A stretch of DNA of 17,422 nucleotides, taken from the NCBI GenBank assembly GCA_903954205.1, contig CAJBMR010000435.1, positions 1 to 17,422 on the forward strand, given 5' to 3'. Under the pieces are notes generated by a model that saw nothing but the letters and a program-made list of their open reading frames with translations, was not told the origin of the DNA and ran no database searches. Position 1 is the first letter of the stretch, and every line of letters begins with the position of its first letter. The DNA comes from an uncultured bacterium. GTDB lineage: Bacteria > Actinomycetota > Actinomycetes > S36-B12. A program made the position numbers and the translations under genes. This document shows positions 15,065-17,422 of the stretch, piece by piece.

Positions 15065-15110
15065 ATTATGGGGGACTAAGTGGAGCTAAGTCGCCCTGAG
15101 GGGAGGGCGA
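15065..15110 (-). promoter_or_regulatory. Probable L,D-transpeptidase promoter with operator-like repeats
   Basis: On the minus strand CATAAT (15070-15065) resembles a -10 box and would start RNA near 15057, leaving about a 30-base leader with GGAGGA before GTG 15025. Upstream lie two copies of ACTTAG exactly 10 bp apart (15091-15086 and 15081-15076), covering the -35 area. Next comes a perfect 7-bp inverted repeat TCGCCCT-N6-AGGGCGA (15091-15110). One helical turn between the direct repeats suggests a dimeric activator or repressor. No good -35 hexamer is visible, consistent with an activator, but this is inference. Confidence 0.45.
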
Positions 15111-15133
15111 GCACGGTCGGCGCGTCGTGACTG

Positions 15134-15170
15134 TGAGGACCGTCACAGGCCGAGGCCCCTCAGGCCCCCT
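15134..15170. repeat. 37-bp perfect direct repeat, copy 1, containing a hairpin
   Basis: These 37 bases recur without a mismatch at 16600-16636. The core GGCCGAGGCCCCTCAGGCC folds as an 8-bp stem (GGCCGAGG with CCTC-GGCC) with one bulged base and a two-base loop. This copy lies about 110 bases upstream of the L,D-transpeptidase start. Copy 2 overlaps the stop codon of the acyl-CoA synthetase. Confidence 0.9.
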
Positions 15171-15546
15171 ACCCTTCGGCGTTTGGTGGGGATCAGAGTG
15201 GGAAAACCCTCAGTTGAGCCTGGCGGCCATCCTGCTTAGGGCCAGAGAGCCGGAGCCCTCGTAGGAGCACTTAGCCGCAGTGCCGTTCGCTTTCAACGCC
15301 GCACGCCTGCGTCACGCCGGCAGGCATCGACACGCCGAGACCTGGTCACCATCACGAGCGCAATCGTTGGCGCCGTGAGCCTCGACCCGACCGCGTTCTC
15401 TTCCGTCTGTCCCGCCACTCGTGTGGTGCTCGCTACGTGCCGAAGAAGCGGCGGTCTGAAGATCCCGGCATTGGTGCCTACCGGCTACTGGAAGCTCCCG
15501 GACACCGAGAACCCTCGCCTGGCGATTGCGCCCGGGTGCTGCGCTA
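15171..15546. other. Gene-free stretch of 376 bases downstream of the orphan secreted gene
   Basis: This lies between repeat copy 1 and the end of the unknown secreted protein. Short frames here (for example plus 15375-15617 and minus 15312-15623) have no ribosome site, run into the real gene on the opposite strand or frame, and look like random Arg/Ser/Pro-rich translation. A GCCTGC/GCAGGC stem (15305-15310 and 15320-15325) is the only notable structure. I searched by eye for c-di-AMP (ydaO) and c-di-GMP riboswitch cores, because such elements precede wall genes in actinobacteria, and did not find one. Confidence 0.5.
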
Positions 15547-16524
15547 CTAGTCGGCGAAGTACTGAAGATAGTCGCTATAGGGGACCTGGCCGTTTTCAGA
15601 CTCTTCGAGGGCACTGACAACATCCTCGGGGATCGCCGCCCAGTAGGCCGGCATGAAGCGGGCCGCCTCCGGGCTCAGCATGTAGACGAGGACGAAATTG
15701 AGGATCCACATCGCGGGCGCCACAGGCACCCCGACCGCGGCCGTGCTGCCATCGGCCCTGGTGACGTACACCAACTGAGGAAGCCCTCCCTCTTCCTGCG
15801 ACTCGGAGGCGTACGGTTCCTCATCCACGAACGCCGAGCTGTACAGCTCCTTCAGCGTGTCCCGTGCATTGTTGCTGCGCATCCAGTCACCCATATATCC
15901 GCACGGCACGCCCGCCGGGGGCTCCATACCTGCGCAGAGCGCCTTGGGCACGAGAAGCCAGTTGACCAGGCGCACCGGCGAGCACTGAGAAAAGTCGGAG
16001 GATGTTGGGTCCGGGCAGTTGGCCGGGACCTTGAGCATTCCGTCCTCGCTGACGATGAGACCGTAGCTCCCGATATTGACGGTCACTTTCTCACCATCGA
16101 TGATGCGCGTATAGGTGTTTCCCGTGGTGTTGGTCATGTACCAGCGAACCGACTGGCGAGCGAGCTTGGCGGCCATGTTCGCCTCCGCTTGCGTGTAGCC
16201 AGTGGGCTTGCCCTTGGCTGACACAAGCGTGGCGTACTGCTTCCTGGAGAGCGTCCTGCTCTTGTCGAAGCCGAAGATTCGGGCGAGACGATCGGCCTGC
16301 TTCTGCGTGAGCGGGGCATTGACCTGACCTGGTCGCTTCGCCTCTGTCGGCGCAAAAGGTTGGTACTTCAGCACGCCTGCATTGGTGGGGGTGAAACCGG
16401 TGTCTACTCGGGCGGGCGCCGCCGACACACTCGTCGCACCGCCGGCATAGATCAGGGCCAGGGAGACCATGGTGGCTACGAGCGCTTTCGCGGTCGTCCA
16501 GGCAGTGCGTCGACGGGATCTCAT
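15547..16524 (-). CDS. Secreted protein of unknown function, about 325 aa
   Basis: I do not recognise a family. ATG 16524 gives a textbook Sec signal (RSRRRTAWTTAKALVATMVSLALIYAGG, cleavage near SVSAAPA); in-frame ATG 16548 and GTG 16575 would lengthen it to 333 or 342 residues, and no start has a strong ribosome site. The mature part has a Thr/Pro-rich start, a segment LTQKQADRLARIFGFDKSRTL, then WYMTNTTGNTYTRIIDGEKV followed by VNIGSYGLIV. A cysteine-containing middle has four Cys (NCPD, QCSP, LCAG, PCGY), which could form two disulfides, as suits an exported protein. A hydrophobic stretch APAMWILNFVLVYMLSPEAA occurs near residue 275, perhaps a buried helix or a membrane segment. The end is acidic (EESENGQVPYSDYLQYFAD). 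The gene and its 3' gap are bracketed by the 37-bp direct repeats. It lies between an acyl-CoA synthetase and an L,D-transpeptidase on the same strand. Confidence 0.8.
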   Translation of the reverse strand: MRSRRRTAWTTAKALVATMVSLALIYAGGATSVSAAPARVDTGFTPTNAGVLKYQPFAPTEAKRPGQVNAPLTQKQADRLARIFGFDKSRTLSRKQYATLVSAKGKPTGYTQAEANMAAKLARQSVRWYMTNTTGNTYTRIIDGEKVTVNIGSYGLIVSEDGMLKVPANCPDPTSSDFSQCSPVRLVNWLLVPKALCAGMEPPAGVPCGYMGDWMRSNNARDTLKELYSSAFVDEEPYASESQEEGGLPQLVYVTRADGSTAAVGVPVAPAMWILNFVLVYMLSPEAARFMPAYWAAIPEDVVSALEESENGQVPYSDYLQYFAD

Positions 16525-16599
16525 CAGAGGTCGGCCTTTCTCGGGCATGTGGGCTAGCCGAGGTGCCTTGCTCACGTGATGCTAGTGCCTCTGTCCACC

Positions 16600-16636
16600 T
16601 GAGGACCGTCACAGGCCGAGGCCCCTCAGGCCCCCT
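16600..16636. repeat. 37-bp perfect direct repeat, copy 2, overlapping the acyl-CoA synthetase stop
   Basis: This is identical to 15134-15170. On the minus strand its first bases encode the last residues GA and the TGA stop of the acyl-CoA synthetase (stop at 16626-16628), and the stop lies inside the left arm of the hairpin. As RNA the hairpin GGCC-T-GAGG-GG-CCTC-GGCC could end that transcript. No T-run follows. Confidence 0.9.
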
Positions 16637-17422
16637 GGTCCCGCAGCATCCGGCGGAGGATCTTGCCCGAGGGCGACTTGGGGATCGCATCGGTGAACAC
16701 CACGTCGTGGACCACCTTGTACGTCGCCACGTGCTGACGGGTGAAGTCGGTGATGTCGGCGGCCTCGATCTCCTGACCGGGCTTGAGGACGATGAAGGCC
16801 CGGGGCAACTCCCCCGCCTCATCATCAGGGATACCGATGACGGCAGCGTCGGCAACCGCGGGATGAGTGAGGAGCAGGGCCTCCAACTCCGCCGGGGCCA
16901 CCTGGAAGCCCTTGACCTTGATGAGTTCCTTGACCCGATCCACGACGGTGAGGTGACCGTCGGCGTCGATGAATCCCACGTCTCCGGTGTGCAGCCAGCC
17001 ATCCGCATCGATCGTGGCCGCGGTGGCCTCGGGGTTGTTGAGGTAGCCCTTCATCACCATGGGCCCGCGCACCCACAGTTCGCCCTCGCCACCGACCGGC
17101 TGGTCCTCGCCGGTGACGGGATCGACGATGCGGCACTCCGCATTGGGCACCGTGACCCCTGAAGTTCCGGCCTTGAAGTGCCCCTGCGGCGTGAGATGCG
17201 ACACCGGACTCAACTCCGTCATGCCATAGCCCTGGACCACCTCGCAGTTGATCCGTGCACCCGCTTCGAGCGCGAGCTCGGCACTGAGTGGCGCCGCGCC
17301 GGAGAAGACCTGCCGCAGGGACGACAGGTCGTAGTTGTCGACCAGAGGGTGCTTGGCCAGGGCCAGGACGATGGGCGGCACGGCGAAGAAGCGAGTGACG
17401 CGCCGCTCCTGGATGATGCCGA
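16626..17422 (-). CDS. AMP-dependent acyl-CoA synthetase (4-coumarate-CoA ligase-like), C-terminal half
   Basis: Adenylate-forming enzymes activate a carboxylic acid with ATP and join it to CoA. The 5' part lies beyond the right edge; 264 codons are seen of a usual 500-550. The frame is open to the edge, and an internal GTG near 17381 should not be taken as the start. Motifs in order are LRQVFSGAAPLSAEL, QGYGMTELSPVSHL (substrate/AMP loop), GELWVRGPMVMKGYLNNPEAT, DGWLHTGDVGFIDADGHL (ribose-binding Asp), VDRVKELIKVKGFQVAPAELE (hinge), ADAAVIGIPDDEAGELPRAF and PKSPSGKILRRMLRDQGA with the catalytic lysine in PSGK. The 4CL/long-chain class is clear from YGMTE and VKGFQVAP; the acid cannot be told. 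The stop codon falls in repeat copy 2. Confidence 0.92.
   Translation of the reverse strand, partial: GIIQERRVTRFFAVPPIVLALAKHPLVDNYDLSSLRQVFSGAAPLSAELALEAGARINCEVVQGYGMTELSPVSHLTPQGHFKAGTSGVTVPNAECRIVDPVTGEDQPVGGEGELWVRGPMVMKGYLNNPEATAATIDADGWLHTGDVGFIDADGHLTVVDRVKELIKVKGFQVAPAELEALLLTHPAVADAAVIGIPDDEAGELPRAFIVLKPGQEIEAADITDFTRQHVATYKVVHDVVFTDAIPKSPSGKILRRMLRDQGA

Noticed and set aside
13373..15079. A 568-codon plus-strand frame opposite the L,D-transpeptidase
   Set aside because: It is the antisense shadow of a gene with clear YkuD, FN3 and signal-peptide features; its own translation begins in the 17-bp repeat and shows no domain.
15171..15310. A possible riboswitch (c-di-AMP or c-di-GMP type) upstream of the L,D-transpeptidase
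   Set aside because: Conserved core motifs could not be found on either strand; a covariance-model search (Infernal/Rfam) would settle it.
15375..15617. An 80-residue plus-strand frame in the gap upstream of the L,D-transpeptidase
   Set aside because: No ribosome site, overlap with the 3' end of the real minus-strand gene, and no recognisable composition or motif.

Overview
The window is GC-rich, with frequent GTG starts, actinobacterial-style lipoproteins (Cys followed by Ser/Ala/Pro-rich linkers) and an L,D-transpeptidase of the mycobacterial LdtMt type. It is best read as chromosomal DNA of an actinobacterium; I cannot place it more finely from sequence alone. I see no insertion sequence, phage gene, CRISPR array, tRNA or rRNA.

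Layout. (1) Positions 1-941, minus strand: the start and most of a family-3 amino-acid ABC transporter binding lipoprotein, cut by the left edge. (2) Positions 1100-12924, plus strand: a long co-directional run. It holds a fold-type I PLP Orn/Lys/Arg-type decarboxylase, a secreted S9A prolyl oligopeptidase, a complete spermidine/putrescine-type ABC importer (potA-potB-potC-potD, with overlapping or nearly touching genes), a perfect 17-bp hairpin, and then a tight three-gene operon of a YtcJ/NfdA-like amidohydrolase, a fused urease gamma-beta subunit and a urease-alpha-like protein. (3) Positions 12934-13519: a 42-residue minus-strand gene whose 3' end is tandemly duplicated, followed by a gene-free stretch with a six-copy 17-bp tandem array. 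(4) Positions 13520-17422, minus strand: a secreted L,D-transpeptidase with FN3 and Ig-like domains, an unrecognised secreted protein, and the C-terminal half of an acyl-CoA synthetase cut by the right edge. A perfect 37-bp direct repeat containing a hairpin brackets the unrecognised secreted gene.

How the genes may work together. The plus-strand run looks like an amine/nitrogen module. A decarboxylase would make a di- or polyamine (agmatine, putrescine or cadaverine), a PotABCD system would import such amines, and two metal-dependent amidohydrolase-superfamily enzymes would release nitrogen from an amide, ureide, guanidino compound or urea. The urease-like pair is the most interesting part. 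All the metal ligands, the carbamylated-lysine position and the flap Cys/His of urease alpha are present, but a pocket loop that carries a substrate-contacting alanine in canonical urease is rewritten and four residues shorter. No ureD/E/F/G accessory gene lies in the window. A substrate other than free urea is a reasonable inference, not something the sequence proves.

The minus-strand block is about the cell envelope (peptidoglycan 3-3 cross-linking and an exported orphan protein) and does not obviously connect with the amine module.
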